Positions 34,893 through 44,117 of a DNA stretch of 45,487 nucleotides are shown here, piece by piece. Position numbers and translations under genes: made by a program. This stretch comes from Balneolaceae bacterium (GTDB lineage: Bacteria > Bacteroidota > Rhodothermia > Balneolales > Balneolaceae), in NCBI GenBank assembly GCA_003561515.1, contig PWWL01000350.1, positions 1 through 45,487 of the forward strand, in the 5' to 3' direction. How positions within the stretch are numbered: the first letter of the stretch is position 1; each line of letters begins with the position of its first letter. Below the pieces are notes generated by a model that saw only the letters and a list, made by a program, of their open reading frames with translations, was not told where the DNA came from and did no database searches.

Positions 34893-37130
34893 TTATTGCT
34901 CTATCGCCTCCGGGATAGCCAACTCGTACACCCCACGAAGCTGCTTAACGGGAAGTCTCACGTCGGTATCGATAACCAGTTCGCTGCCGTTTACCAGGCC
35001 GAGTTTTACGGCATTTACACCGGAACCCGCCACTGCGCTTTCGAATGCTTGCAGTTTCTCCAGCTCCACGGTTACCAGCACGCCCGACTGCGCTTCGCTG
35101 TACAGAACTTCGTGAAGGCTGCCGTCCAACGGCTTCACGGAAACATTGGCTCCCTTGCCTGAGTGAATAGCCATTTCGGAGAGCGCTGCAGCCAGTCCGC
35201 CATCGGAGAGGTCATGAGCGGCATTAACGGTTTGCTGCTGGATCAGGCTGAGCACCAGGTTCTGCAGCTTCACTTCCAGTTCCAGGTCAATATCGGGGGC
35301 ATCGCCGGTGGTAAGGCCATGAATCGCCTTAAGGTATTCGGTGCCGCCCAGCCCTTTTCTGTCGGCTCCGAGATAAAAAATCACATCCCCTTCATTTTTA
35401 AAGGCCGGGGTCATGGTGTGTTTCTCTACATCCTCCACAATACCCAGCATCCCGATGGTTGGCGTCGGGAAAATGGCGCTGTCAGGGTTTTCATTGTAGA
35501 AACTTACGTTGCCACCCGTTACCGGCGTGTTGAGTGCGCGGCAGGCGTCGCCCATTCCGCCCAGGGCCTCCTTGAAGGTCCAGTACACCTCGGGCTTGTA
35601 TGGATTACCGAAGTTGAGGCAGTTGGTGATGGCCACCGGCCTGCCTCCGCTGCACACCACGTTCCGGGCCGACTCGGCCACCGCAATCTGTCCGCCCTTA
35701 CGAGGATTCAAATACACATAGCGCCCGTTGCAGTCGGTTTTTGCGGCCAGCCCCTTCTTTGTGCCTTTGATTCGAATCACCCCCGAATTGGAGTTCCCCG
35801 GACCATTCACGGTGTTGGTACGCACCATGGTGTCGTACTGCTCAAAAACCCACTTTTTCGAGGCGATGTTGGGTGAGGCCAGCAGCTTCAGGATCGTCTC
35901 ATTGTGATTATCCGGATGGCTGAGGGAAGAGATGTCGAAATTCTGCACTTTATCCAGGTATGCCGGCCTTTTGGCTTCTCGCACATACTGCGGGGCACCG
36001 CCGCCCAGTACGAGCGAATCGGCCTGGATGTCGGCCTTCACTTCGCCTTCCTTCCAGTAGGTTACGCGATCGCCCTCCACCACTTCGCCGATCACCACGG
36101 CGTGGAGGTCCCATTTGTCGTACACGTCGATGATTTCCTGTTCGCGTCCTTTTTCGGCCACAATCAGCATCCGCTCCTGGCTTTCACTCAGCAGCAGTTC
36201 ATAGGCGGTCATCCCCTGCTCGCGTGCGGGCACCTTGTCGAGGTCAACTTTCATCCCCTGTCCGCCCTTGGCCGTCATTTCGGAAGTGGAGCAGGCAATT
36301 CCCGCCGCTCCCATATCCTGCATCCCGACAACGGCGCCGGTTTTCAGTGCCTCGAGGCTGGCTTCGAGCAGCAGCTTTTCGGTAAATGGATCGCCCACCT
36401 GCACGCTGGGCCGCTTGGCTTCACTCTCCTCGCTGATCTCCTCCGAGGCAAAGGTGGCGCCGTGGATGCCGTCGCGCCCTGTACTCGCACCCACGATCAG
36501 AACCGGGTTGCCGATTCCCTCTGCAATGGCAGACGCCGTTTCGCCCACTTTCACAATCCCGACGCTCATGGCGTTTACCAGCGGGTTGCCTTCGTAGGCT
36601 TCATCGAAATAGATTTCGCCGCCAACCATCGGGATGCCGAACGAATTTCCGTAATCGGAGATGCCGCGCACCACGCCATCGAGCAGGTAGCGAACCCGGG
36701 GTGTCTCCATCGAGCCGAATCGCAGCGAGTTGAGCGACGCCACAGGCCGGGCCCCCATTGTAAAAATGTCGCGGTGAATGCCGCCCACACCTGTAGCCGC
36801 ACCCTGGTAGGGCTCCACAGCCGATGGGTGATTGTGGCTCTCCACCTTGAATGCACATGCCAATCCGTCGCCGATATCCACCAGGCCCGCGTTTTCCTCA
36901 CCGGCGCCCACCAGGAGCTGTTCGCCCTCACGCGGCAGTTTTTTAATTTCGAGAATGGAGTTTTTGTAGGAGCAATGCTCGCTCCACATCACCGAATATA
37001 CGCCCAGCTCGGTGAAGTTGGGGGTGCGTCCCAGGTAGTTTTTGATCATTCCGAACTCATCTTCAGTGAGCCCGTGATCGAGTGCAAGTTCGAGGGTTAC
37101 TTCCGGTTCCTGCAGGATAGATTGCGACAT
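34893..37130 (-). CDS. purL: Phosphoribosylformylglycinamidine synthase subunit PurL
   Basis: The 745-residue enzyme is the small form of PurL, converting FGAR to FGAM with ATP and glutamine in purine synthesis. Motifs include [80 protein letters not shown] and the second half [17 protein letters not shown]. Being the small form, it needs PurQ (glutaminase) and PurS, neither of which is in the window. It has no visible Shine-Dalgarno. Large antisense open frames on the plus strand over this gene are composition artefacts. Confidence 0.96.
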   Translation of the reverse strand: MSQSILQEPEVTLELALDHGLTEDEFGMIKNYLGRTPNFTELGVYSVMWSEHCSYKNSILEIKKLPREGEQLLVGAGEENAGLVDIGDGLACAFKVESHNHPSAVEPYQGAATGVGGIHRDIFTMGARPVASLNSLRFGSMETPRVRYLLDGVVRGISDYGNSFGIPMVGGEIYFDEAYEGNPLVNAMSVGIVKVGETASAIAEGIGNPVLIVGASTGRDGIHGATFASEEISEESEAKRPSVQVGDPFTEKLLLEASLEALKTGAVVGMQDMGAAGIACSTSEMTAKGGQGMKVDLDKVPAREQGMTAYELLLSESQERMLIVAEKGREQEIIDVYDKWDLHAVVIGEVVEGDRVTYWKEGEVKADIQADSLVLGGGAPQYVREAKRPAYLDKVQNFDISSLSHPDNHNETILKLLASPNIASKKWVFEQYDTMVRTNTVNGPGNSNSGVIRIKGTKKGLAAKTDCNGRYVYLNPRKGGQIAVAESARNVVCSGGRPVAITNCLNFGNPYKPEVYWTFKEALGGMGDACRALNTPVTGGNVSFYNENPDSAIFPTPTIGMLGIVEDVEKHTMTPAFKNEGDVIFYLGADRKGLGGTEYLKAIHGLTTGDAPDIDLELEVKLQNLVLSLIQQQTVNAAHDLSDGGLAAALSEMAIHSGKGANVSVKPLDGSLHEVLYSEAQSGVLVTVELEKLQAFESAVAGSGVNAVKLGLVNGSELVIDTDVRLPVKQLRGVYELAIPEAIEQ

Positions 37131-37336
37131 TGAATTGCTAAAGATTTTGATTTTTCAGACGGGCAGAAAACTACGAAAAGTTCCGCTTCCAATCTTTTTA
37201 AATTAACCCCGGCGGCTTGATCAATCCGCCCTGCTTTTCTGCAGCAATTTGAATATTTTTAGGGGTTGTCAGCGGTTCCGGTGTCTTATTAAATAATATT
37301 GCCGCTGAAATTTTTCAGAAATCATTCAAACCCGAT

Positions 37337-38506
37337 ATGGATCCCGTTTATTTTGACCATGCCGCCACCACTCCTGTCGATCCTCAGGTGCTGGATGCCA
37401 TGCTCCCGTATTTCACAAAAAGCTATGGCAATGCCAATTCCGCGCATCAGCACGGACGCGATTGCAAAGTGGCCATTGAGGATGCCCGCGAGCTGATTGC
37501 CGGGCTGATCGGGGCGGAGCCTTCCGAAATCATTTTTACCAGCGGCGGCACCGAAAGCGATAACGCCATCATCAAAGGGGTATTTGAAGCGCTTAGCCGT
37601 GCGGGTAAAACGGAGATCATCACCTCCCCAATCGAGCACCATGCGGTGATTCATCCGGCCGAGGCCCTGAAACGGCAGGGAGCCACCATCACCTACCTGC
37701 AGCCCGACAGCAGCGGCATCATCACAGCAGAGCAGGTTGCGGAAGCCATCAGCGATAAAACCGCCATTGTGAGCCTGATGCACGTAAACAACGAGATCGG
37801 ATCCATCAATCCGGTTAAAGAGATTGCGACTGTCTGCCGGGAAAAGAAAATCCCGTTCCACTCCGATACGGTTCAGAGCGTGGGCAAAATTCCCGTAAAC
37901 GTAAAAGAGCTCGGGCTGGACTCGCTTAGCATCAGCGCCCACAAAATTTACGGACCAAAAGGAATTGGCGTACTATACGTAAAAAACGGCACGCCGTGGA
38001 TCCCCTGGCTTCAGGGTGGTTCGCAGGAACGACGACGGCGCGGCGGCACCTTGAACGTAGCGGGCATCGTTGCTATGGCTAAAGCGATGGAATTGAGCAT
38101 ATACGATATGGACAAGCTCAACAACCACTACAAAAAACTGCGCGCTGTTGCTATCAGCGGACTAAAACGAAAGTTTAACGGCCGGTTTGTGATTAACGGT
38201 CCCGAAGAGGGCGGGGTACCGCATATCCTGAATGTGGGCTTCAAAACGGCCGATGACAAAGGCCTTGACGGCGAAATGCTGCTGCTGAACCTCGATATTG
38301 AGGGAATCTGTGTCTCTAACGGATCGGCCTGCACTTCGGGTGCCATGGAGCCGTCGCACGTGTTGAAGGGGATCGGGCGGAGCGATGTTATCGGCAAATC
38401 AAGCATCCGCATCAGCTTCGGCAAGCAGAACACGCTGGAAGAGGTGGAATACCTCATTGAAAAACTGGACGGTATTCTGGAACGCATGATGGCCACCGTT
38501 TCATGA
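37337..38506 (+). CDS. Cysteine desulfurase (NifS/IscS family)
   Basis: The 389-residue PLP enzyme removes sulfur from cysteine for Fe-S clusters or tRNA thiolation. The N-terminus FDHAATTPVDPQVLDAM is typical. The PLP Schiff-base Lys203 is in SISAHKIYGPKG and the His in SPIEHHAVIH stacks on the cofactor. The active Cys332 is in SNGSACTSGAMEPSHVL, in the group I (IscS/NifS) context, and the tail RISFGKQNTLEEVEYLIEKL is group-typical. It is followed by the LOG-family gene with an ATGA overlap. IscS versus NifS cannot be decided, so no symbol is given. Confidence 0.94.
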   Translation: MDPVYFDHAATTPVDPQVLDAMLPYFTKSYGNANSAHQHGRDCKVAIEDARELIAGLIGAEPSEIIFTSGGTESDNAIIKGVFEALSRAGKTEIITSPIEHHAVIHPAEALKRQGATITYLQPDSSGIITAEQVAEAISDKTAIVSLMHVNNEIGSINPVKEIATVCREKKIPFHSDTVQSVGKIPVNVKELGLDSLSISAHKIYGPKGIGVLYVKNGTPWIPWLQGGSQERRRRGGTLNVAGIVAMAKAMELSIYDMDKLNNHYKKLRAVAISGLKRKFNGRFVINGPEEGGVPHILNVGFKTADDKGLDGEMLLLNLDIEGICVSNGSACTSGAMEPSHVLKGIGRSDVIGKSSIRISFGKQNTLEEVEYLIEKLDGILERMMATVS

Positions 38507-39039
38507 ACATCTGCGTGTACTGCGGTTCATCTCCCGGTAAAAACAAAACCATTCTCGACGAGGCCCAGAAATTCGGCCGGATGATGGCCGAAAGCGGGCA
38601 TAATCTTGTGTACGGTGGATCGTCACTGGGCGTGATGGGTGTGATTGCTGACTCGGTAATGCTTCACGGAGGCGAAGTGATTGGCGTGATCCCCGAGAAC
38701 CTGTTCAGCAAAGAGGTGGCGCACACAGGCATCACCAGGCTCATCACTGTAAAGGATATGCATCAGCGCAAATCGCACATGGCCGAACTGGCCGACGCCT
38801 TTGTTGCCTTTCCCGGAGGCTTCGGCACCATGGAAGAGCTCTTCGAAATCATTACCTGGAACCAGATCGGCATCCTGAATAAGCCGGTTACCGTGATGAA
38901 CATCGGCGGCTTCTACGACAAGCTGATCCAAATGATCGACCACGCTGCCGAGACGGGATTCATCAAAGAGAAAAACCGGCAAATTATACAGGTCGCGGAA
39001 ACGCTTGAGCAGTGCCTTGAGTTTTGTAAGCAGTCATGA
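38503..39039 (+). CDS. LOG family nucleotide phosphoribohydrolase (TIGR00730)
   Basis: The 178-residue Rossmann-fold protein starts at an ATG overlapping the previous stop (ATGA), so the two are coupled. The start NICVYCGSSPGKN, the segment LVYGGSSLGVMG and the diagnostic PGGFGTMEELFEIITWNQIG (PGGxGTxxE) define the LOG/TIGR00730 family. Such proteins cleave nucleoside 5'-monophosphates to base and ribose 5-phosphate; in plants and pathogens they make cytokinins. The substrate here is unproven, and a cytokinin role should not be assumed. Confidence 0.93.
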   Translation: MNICVYCGSSPGKNKTILDEAQKFGRMMAESGHNLVYGGSSLGVMGVIADSVMLHGGEVIGVIPENLFSKEVAHTGITRLITVKDMHQRKSHMAELADAFVAFPGGFGTMEELFEIITWNQIGILNKPVTVMNIGGFYDKLIQMIDHAAETGFIKEKNRQIIQVAETLEQCLEFCKQS

Positions 39040-39071
39040 TAAGGGCAACCGGTTTTGCTACGGCATGGACT

Positions 39072-39226
39072 CCCCTCCTTTCCAAGTAGGGGCCGGGGGT
39101 GGTTGGATTTGACTCATAAACTAATTCCTACTTCTATTTTCTTTAGAAGCAAAATCACTTTCATACGTCATTTTTTGTTCTGTACCCTTTTTGAACCACC
39201 CCTTACCCCTCCTTGAGAAGGAGGGG
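39072..39226. repeat. 33-bp imperfect inverted repeat (two arms)
   Basis: Arm 1 (39072-39104) and arm 2 (39194-39226) are inverted copies matching at 27 of 33 positions. They are built from C-rich CCCCTCCTT and G-rich GGGGTGGTT blocks. Arm 2 itself contains a stem CCCCTCC...GGAGGGG. It lies in the 233-bp spacer between the LOG gene and the DUF1499 gene. Similar 'cccctcctt...ggggtggtt' blocks are known to me as scattered repeats in Bacteroidota genomes, so this is probably one member of a dispersed family. Confidence 0.8.
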
Positions 39227-39272
39227 AATTCTTGTCCTAAATTAATTCTGAGGCTTTAATCAAAAAATTTCA

Positions 39273-39707
39273 TTGAAAACCTTACCCGTACTTACACTTA
39301 TGGGAGTACTCTTTTTCCTACAGGGCTCACAATCATCTGATATACGCTCGGACATTGCGGGGGCGCGTCCGTTTAAGCCGTGCCCCGACTCGCCGAATTG
39401 CCTGATAGTATCGCGTGAGTATGACCTTGAGCCGGATATTTTATTTTCCATGGCTGCAGAATCGATAAATGAAATGAACCCACACGAATTTTCATCCGAT
39501 TCACAAACTTTTCAAATTGAAGCGGTATTTAGGATCCGCGTGTTTGGCTTTCTGGATGATGTGGAAGCGGCCGTTGAAACCGTGGGGAACGGTAAATCGA
39601 TCCTTCATATTCGCAGTGCGAGCCGAGTTGGCTATTCCGACCTCGGGGTGAACCGCAGGCGCGTAAACCGGATTTTGAACCGTATCGATCAAAAAGTTCA
39701 AAACTGA
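39273..39707 (+). CDS. DUF1499 domain protein (exported)
   Basis: The 144-residue protein starts at TTG (39273), chosen because it gives a full signal-like N-terminus (MKTLPVLTLMGVLFFLQG). An in-frame ATG at 39300 would delete part of that signal. The DUF1499 core has CPDSPNCLIVSREYD, then FQIEAVFRIRVFGFLDDVEAAVE, ILHIRSASRVGYSDLGVNRRRV and NRILNRI. The family is common in Proteobacteria and Bacteroidota with no proven function. The two Cys in CPDSPNC are conserved. The protein is probably periplasmic, though the N-terminus has no clear cleavage site. Confidence 0.85.
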   Translation: MKTLPVLTLMGVLFFLQGSQSSDIRSDIAGARPFKPCPDSPNCLIVSREYDLEPDILFSMAAESINEMNPHEFSSDSQTFQIEAVFRIRVFGFLDDVEAAVETVGNGKSILHIRSASRVGYSDLGVNRRRVNRILNRIDQKVQN

Positions 39708-39838
39708 TCAGAATGATCAAAGTTGAAGTAACTACCAATTCCACCAACCGTAGTTTTAGCTACCGATGATAGATATAGTTAAACATCCTTTTATGAACTG
39801 AATCGACTTTTTAAGTCATTATGAACACGCCCCTGAAT

Positions 39839-39854
39839 CCCCTCTCGAGAGGGG
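39839..39854. repeat. 16-bp perfect palindrome (possible terminator stem)
   Basis: CCCCTCTCGAGAGGGG is a perfect palindrome followed by ACTTTT, 131 bp past the DUF1499 stop. It could act as a weak terminator. It has the same C-rich/G-rich flavour as the inverted repeat at 39072-39226. Confidence 0.45.
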
Positions 39855-39959
39855 ACTTTTAGATGTCACCCTTAACACAGTGTTTCGTATTTGGGCAAAA
39901 TAATTTGCTCATCTCGCCACTAATTAACAATTACACCAATAACAATTAACCATAAAAAA

Positions 39960-40328
39960 ATGCCTAAACTGTCCATAAACACCGGTGTTCTGCTCATTAT
40001 TCTCGGAATCATGTCCTACATACTCACCGGAGCTGCCAGCTTCACCGCACTGATACCCTCCTTTTTCGGCCTGGCTTTTGCGGGGCTCGGTTATCTCGGC
40101 AAAAAAAGCGAATCGATGCGTAAACACGCAATGCACGGCGCCCTATTGCTTGCCCTTTTGGGACTTGGCGGCTCGTTTGGCGGATTGATGAACATCATCG
40201 GCATGATTGGGGGCAACCAGCCAGAGCGCTTCGGCGCCTCCGTTGGCCAGGCACTGATGGCCGTAATCTGTATCATCTTTATCGTTGCCGGGGTGAAGTC
40301 GTTCATTGACGCGAGAAAGAATTCTTAG
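39960..40328 (+). CDS. Small four-TM membrane protein
   Basis: The 122-residue protein has four likely membrane segments: about 8-25 (TGVLLIILGIMSYILTGA), 27-46, 59-77 (HGALLLALLGLGGSFGGL) and 95-115 (ALMAVICIIFIVAGVKSFI). It has no recognised catalytic residues and no lipobox. Similar short proteins of unknown role occur across Bacteroidota. It is transcribed alone; the next gene, the acyl-CoA ligase, converges on it. The ATG at 39960 is preceded by an A-rich stretch (CCATAAAAAA) rather than a Shine-Dalgarno. Confidence 0.75.
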   Translation: MPKLSINTGVLLIILGIMSYILTGAASFTALIPSFFGLAFAGLGYLGKKSESMRKHAMHGALLLALLGLGGSFGGLMNIIGMIGGNQPERFGASVGQALMAVICIIFIVAGVKSFIDARKNS

Positions 40329-40455
40329 ATGATTGATTGAGGCAAAGTTCACATTTAATCAGATATCTGAAATGGGCTTTATCAATGAACTACACCGAGT
40401 CGGGTTAGTTCACAATTTTTCTGTTTTGGTTCGGTAAAGACATACCATATCTCAA

Positions 40456-42336
40456 TCAATCATCCTCCGAGTAGATTTCATCAATCAGGTGGGAGTACTT
40501 ATCCTCGATTACACGGCGCTTTACTTTCAGGGTCGGGGTTAGCTCACCCGACTCTACGGTAAACTCCTCTGGTACAATGCGGAAATCGCGGACCTTTTCA
40601 TGAGAGGCCAACTCTTTCGAAAATGAACGGATCTCTTTGCTGAATAGATTCTGCACTAGGTCATGTTTTAAAAGCTCTTTCCTGCTGCCAACATCAATGC
40701 CATTTTGTTTGGCGTACTTTTCAACCGCTTCAAAATCGGGCACAATCAAAGCCCCCATGTAGGTCTTGTTTTCTCCCACCACCATGAGTTGGTCAATCCA
40801 CTCACTTGTTTTTAACAGGTCTTCTATCGGGCCCGGATAGACATTTTTACCGCCGGCGTTTACAATCATATGCTTGATCCGGTCTGTAATCTTTAGCCTG
40901 CCGTTCTCGAACTTTCCAACATCACCAGTGTGAAGCCAGCCATCTTCGTCGATCATCTCCCGGGTGGCCTCCTCGTTTTTCCAGTATCCCTTCATGGTAT
41001 TTGGGCCTTTGTTGAGAATCTCGCCCGAGCCCGAGGTGAGGTCGGTGGGATAGTCTTCACCGCTAACCTGCGCGATGATGAGGTTGTCATCAAGGCTTTG
41101 AATACCAACCGTAACTCCGTTGAGCACCTTCCCAACGGTACCCATCACTTCATCGCCGTAGCGGTTGCAGGTCATTACCGGCGAAGTTTCAGTAAGGCCG
41201 TAGCCCTCAATGATATTGAGTCCGGCCGCCATAAAGAAGGTGCCGATCTCTTCCGGCAGGGCAGATCCGCCCGAAACAAAAAAGCGAATACGTCCGCCTG
41301 TACGCTGTTTCAACTTGTCGAACACAAACTTATCAGCAACTCTCTTCTGAATGGCTGTGAAACCGCGTTTGCCGTTCATATATCTCTTACCTACATCTAT
41401 AGCCCAGTGAAAAACTTTTCGTTGAAACAGGCTACCCTCCTTCACATTTTTCATAACAAGACTAAAAATTTTTTCGAACAGCCTTGGCACACTTACAACA
41501 ATTGTCGGTTCAACTTCGAGCATGTTTTTTGCCACCGTATCCACACTCTCAGCGTAATATATTTCCGCACCTCCCGCGATGGCCGCATAATATCCGCCAG
41601 TACGTTCGAATGCATGGCAAAGAGGAAGAAATGACAGGCAGCGGTCGCTTGAATCGATGTGTATGGCTTCATGCACTGCCTTAACATTGCTCACCAGATT
41701 ACGGTGAGTAAGCATGGCCCCTTTTGGAGGTCCGGTAGTTCCCGACGTGTAGATAAGGGTACAGACATCCTCAGAACTAACTGATGCCGCCCTCTTTTTA
41801 AAGGTATCTTGATGCTTATCCTGCATTTTGAATCCTTCGGCACAAACCTTGTCGAAAAGTGATACATACTTCTCTTGAAGCTGACTCTCCACTTTAGGCT
41901 TATCGAATGCGATAACTTGCTTCAAATCTGGACAGTTCTCAAATACCTCAATGGCTTTTTTTAGCTGTATACCGGTTGAGACAAAGAAAATTGTTGAACC
42001 TGAGTCTCTGAGTATATGCTCGCACTGGCCGGGCGGAAGAGTTGAATAGATCGAGACATTGATTGCACCCAAAAGCTGAATAGCGAAATCTGTAACCGCC
42101 CATTCGTAGCGGTTTTCACTCAGTATTGCGATTCTGTCTCCTTTCTCAACCCCTTTATCAGCCAGGTAGCTGGCAAGTGCATGTACGTCATCGCGAACCT
42201 TACCCCACCGGATTTTTCTGTACCCGGAGTCGGATGATGGCTTGAATGCGAAAGCTGTTTTGTCAGAATTTTCGTATTTTCGGACGTTATTCTGGAACAG
42301 CTCAGCAAGATTTTCAAAGGCTACGACTGTTGGCAT
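40456..42336 (-). CDS. Long-chain fatty-acid-CoA ligase (AMP-binding)
   Basis: The 626-residue enzyme of the adenylate-forming (ANL) superfamily activates fatty acids as acyl-CoA. The P-loop signature is TLIYTSGTTGPPKGAMLTHRN. Further motifs are FLPLCHAFERTGGY, VSGGSALPEEIG, GYGLTETSPVMTCNR, the A8 hinge GWLHTGDVGKFENGRLKITDR and IKHMIVNAGGKNVYPGPIE. The length and the FACL_like pattern match long-chain acyl-CoA synthetases (FadD15-like), but chain length cannot be read from sequence. It is single-gene, divergent from the Fur-family gene. Confidence 0.94.
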   Translation of the reverse strand: MPTVVAFENLAELFQNNVRKYENSDKTAFAFKPSSDSGYRKIRWGKVRDDVHALASYLADKGVEKGDRIAILSENRYEWAVTDFAIQLLGAINVSIYSTLPPGQCEHILRDSGSTIFFVSTGIQLKKAIEVFENCPDLKQVIAFDKPKVESQLQEKYVSLFDKVCAEGFKMQDKHQDTFKKRAASVSSEDVCTLIYTSGTTGPPKGAMLTHRNLVSNVKAVHEAIHIDSSDRCLSFLPLCHAFERTGGYYAAIAGGAEIYYAESVDTVAKNMLEVEPTIVVSVPRLFEKIFSLVMKNVKEGSLFQRKVFHWAIDVGKRYMNGKRGFTAIQKRVADKFVFDKLKQRTGGRIRFFVSGGSALPEEIGTFFMAAGLNIIEGYGLTETSPVMTCNRYGDEVMGTVGKVLNGVTVGIQSLDDNLIIAQVSGEDYPTDLTSGSGEILNKGPNTMKGYWKNEEATREMIDEDGWLHTGDVGKFENGRLKITDRIKHMIVNAGGKNVYPGPIEDLLKTSEWIDQLMVVGENKTYMGALIVPDFEAVEKYAKQNGIDVGSRKELLKHDLVQNLFSKEIRSFSKELASHEKVRDFRIVPEEFTVESGELTPTLKVKRRVIEDKYSHLIDEIYSEDD

Positions 42337-42515
42337 GAGATTATCAATGTTGGATGGTTTTCGATCTAAAATATATATTTTACAGTAGTATCATAAGTAA
42401 TTGGTCTGCTACATATAAGGAATCTGGTGATTAAGGCGTTCATAAACAGTTACACCTGTACAGAAGATTGATTCATCTAACTTTTATGATTTATAATTGA
42501 TTCTACATCAAACCT

Positions 42516-43028
42516 ATGGCACATCCGGCACACGAGGAAACAATTCAACTTGTCAAAGAAATATTCAGAACCTACCTCAAGGAAAGAAATCAGCGTCAGA
42601 CTCCTGAGAGATTTATGGTACTCGAAGAAATATATAAAGCTGAAGGCCATTTTGATGCGGATGATATCTTCTTCAATATGAAGCAATCGGGCACACGAGT
42701 TTCAAGGGCCACGGTCTATAACACCCTTGATCTGCTAATTGAATGCGGACTGGTGCAGCGCCAGCAGTTCGGGAAAAACCAATATTACTACGAACGCTCG
42801 TACGCCTATCAGCAACACGATCACCTTATTTGTAAGGAGTGTGGTGTTGTGATTGAATTTTGTGATCCGAGAATCCTGGAGATTCAGAAGCTGATGGAAG
42901 ACCTCTATAATTTCAAAGTTGAAGCACATTCGCTGCATCTGTTTGGCCGCTGCCAGGATGTGGAAGCCTGCGATAAAAGGAAGGAAAGCGGGGATAAGAT
43001 CAAGAGTTTGAGCAGTTCGGAGGGGTGA
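42516..43028 (+). CDS. Fur family transcriptional regulator
   Basis: The 170-residue metal-dependent regulator has an N-terminal winged helix (QRQTPERFMVLEEIYKAEGH, then ADDIFFNMKQSGTRVSRATVYNTLDLL with recognition helix near 63-75). The C-terminal dimerisation domain contains the metal ligands HDHLICKECG and FCDPR, a His-rich HSLHLFG and a last Cys pair near GRCQDVEAC. Whether it is a Fur (iron), Zur or PerR protein is not decided by sequence. It sits alone in a 179-bp spacer from the divergent acyl-CoA ligase; no clear Fur box was found there. Confidence 0.93.
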   Translation: MAHPAHEETIQLVKEIFRTYLKERNQRQTPERFMVLEEIYKAEGHFDADDIFFNMKQSGTRVSRATVYNTLDLLIECGLVQRQQFGKNQYYYERSYAYQQHDHLICKECGVVIEFCDPRILEIQKLMEDLYNFKVEAHSLHLFGRCQDVEACDKRKESGDKIKSLSSSEG

Positions 43029-43208
43029 GGCGACGTAGAATCCGAAATCCGAAATTCTAAGCACAAAATTTTAAATTCTAAAACCCAAAATGTTGATGAA
43101 GAGGGCATGGCGCATAGGGCAACGCGTGGATCTGTCATTAGGATTTAGAGCTTCAAATTTTGTCCTTTAATCTTGACAAACGTTCACACCATTAACGATT
43201 AGACGAAT

Positions 43209-44093
43209 TCACGAATACACCTTCGTCTCCCTGATGAATTTGCGCGCTGCCCACCGGCTACCCCACCATCCCATGACTACTGCAAGCGCAATAACCGCAC
43301 CGATTAGATAGTACCAGCGACCGAACGGCCAGGAAAGCAAACCAACCTGCGGTACAAATTCCGGCACGATCCATTGAAACAGTACCAGTAAGAACAGAGA
43401 GGCAAATAGGCCGGCAATTACACCTTGCGCAATACCTTCTATAATGAATGGACGCCTTATAAAACTGTTGGTAGCTCCAACAAGCTTCATAGCTCTTATC
43501 AAATCACGTTTTGCGTAAATCGTGAGCCGTATGGTATTAAATACCAGTATCATTGCAACAAATAAAATGAAAATACCAATAGCACTCCCTGCCCCCATCA
43601 AAATCTCGGTTCTTGACTCGAGCATCTGTAACAGTGTCTGGTTAAACCTAACTTCATCAACACCGCTATACCCCGAAATTTCGGCAACCATGCTGCCAAT
43701 CTCTTCTGAATTTGATTCATCATTCACCACGATGCGGAAAGAAGCAGGCAGGAAACTAAGCTCAGCGAGAGTTTCTGATCCCATACCAAAATCCTGCTGA
43801 AATATTTTCGAGGCGCTGTCGCGCGAGATGTAGTTAAGTTCAGCTACTATAGGATTGTTACGAATTCTTCTTTCAAGCTCCCGGGTTGTTTGGTCATCAA
43901 TATTTTGCAAAAATACTTCCACTTCAACCTGTTGCCTCAGCAGTTGCGAAACCTCATAGGCATTAAACCCAACTCTTGACAGAACACCAATCAGCAGCAC
44001 TGCAACGAATAGAGAAAATATTGACGTAAAAGCGGCAAGTCGGGCGCGGCTCAAACCAGCAACTCCTTCTCTTAACACATATCCTAGGCTCAT
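43209..44093 (-). CDS. ftsX: Cell division permease FtsX
   Basis: The 294-residue inner-membrane protein has a TM near 21-43 (AFTSIFSLFVAVLLIGVLS), a periplasmic domain about 45-160 (VEVEVFLQNIDDQTTRELER, YISRDSASKIFQQDFG, FNQTLLQML), then three TMs with the FtsX loop LIRAMKLVGATNSFIRRPFI and a C-terminal TM (YLIGAVIALAVVMGWWGS). FtsX partners the ATPase FtsE to control peptidoglycan hydrolases at division. ftsE is not adjacent. Upstream, a TonB-receptor gene ends 24 bp before it on the same strand. Confidence 0.9.
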   Translation of the reverse strand: MSLGYVLREGVAGLSRARLAAFTSIFSLFVAVLLIGVLSRVGFNAYEVSQLLRQQVEVEVFLQNIDDQTTRELERRIRNNPIVAELNYISRDSASKIFQQDFGMGSETLAELSFLPASFRIVVNDESNSEEIGSMVAEISGYSGVDEVRFNQTLLQMLESRTEILMGAGSAIGIFILFVAMILVFNTIRLTIYAKRDLIRAMKLVGATNSFIRRPFIIEGIAQGVIAGLFASLFLLVLFQWIVPEFVPQVGLLSWPFGRWYYLIGAVIALAVVMGWWGSRWAARKFIRETKVYS

Positions 44094-44117
44094 CTGCAGT
44101 TCAAATATTTCAGTTTT

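Noticed and set aside
35904-37133. Plus-strand open frame of 409 codons over purL
   Set aside because: Antisense to a clear purL gene; its Cys/His-rich composition is a by-product of the codon use of the real gene. The same applies to 35163-35876.
40930-41634. Plus-strand open frame of 234 codons over the acyl-CoA ligase
   Set aside because: Antisense shadow of a gene with strong ANL motifs; no start signal or family match.
42337-42515. Possible Fur/PerR box upstream of the Fur-family gene
   Set aside because: TTATGATTTATAATT is AT-rich, but its halves are not inverted copies of each other, so it does not meet the operator pattern.
43029-43208. Repetitive 'ccgaaatccgaaattc' stretch between fur and ftsX
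   Set aside because: Short low-complexity repeat without regular spacing; no CRISPR-like repeat-spacer pattern, and no CRISPR array elsewhere in the window.
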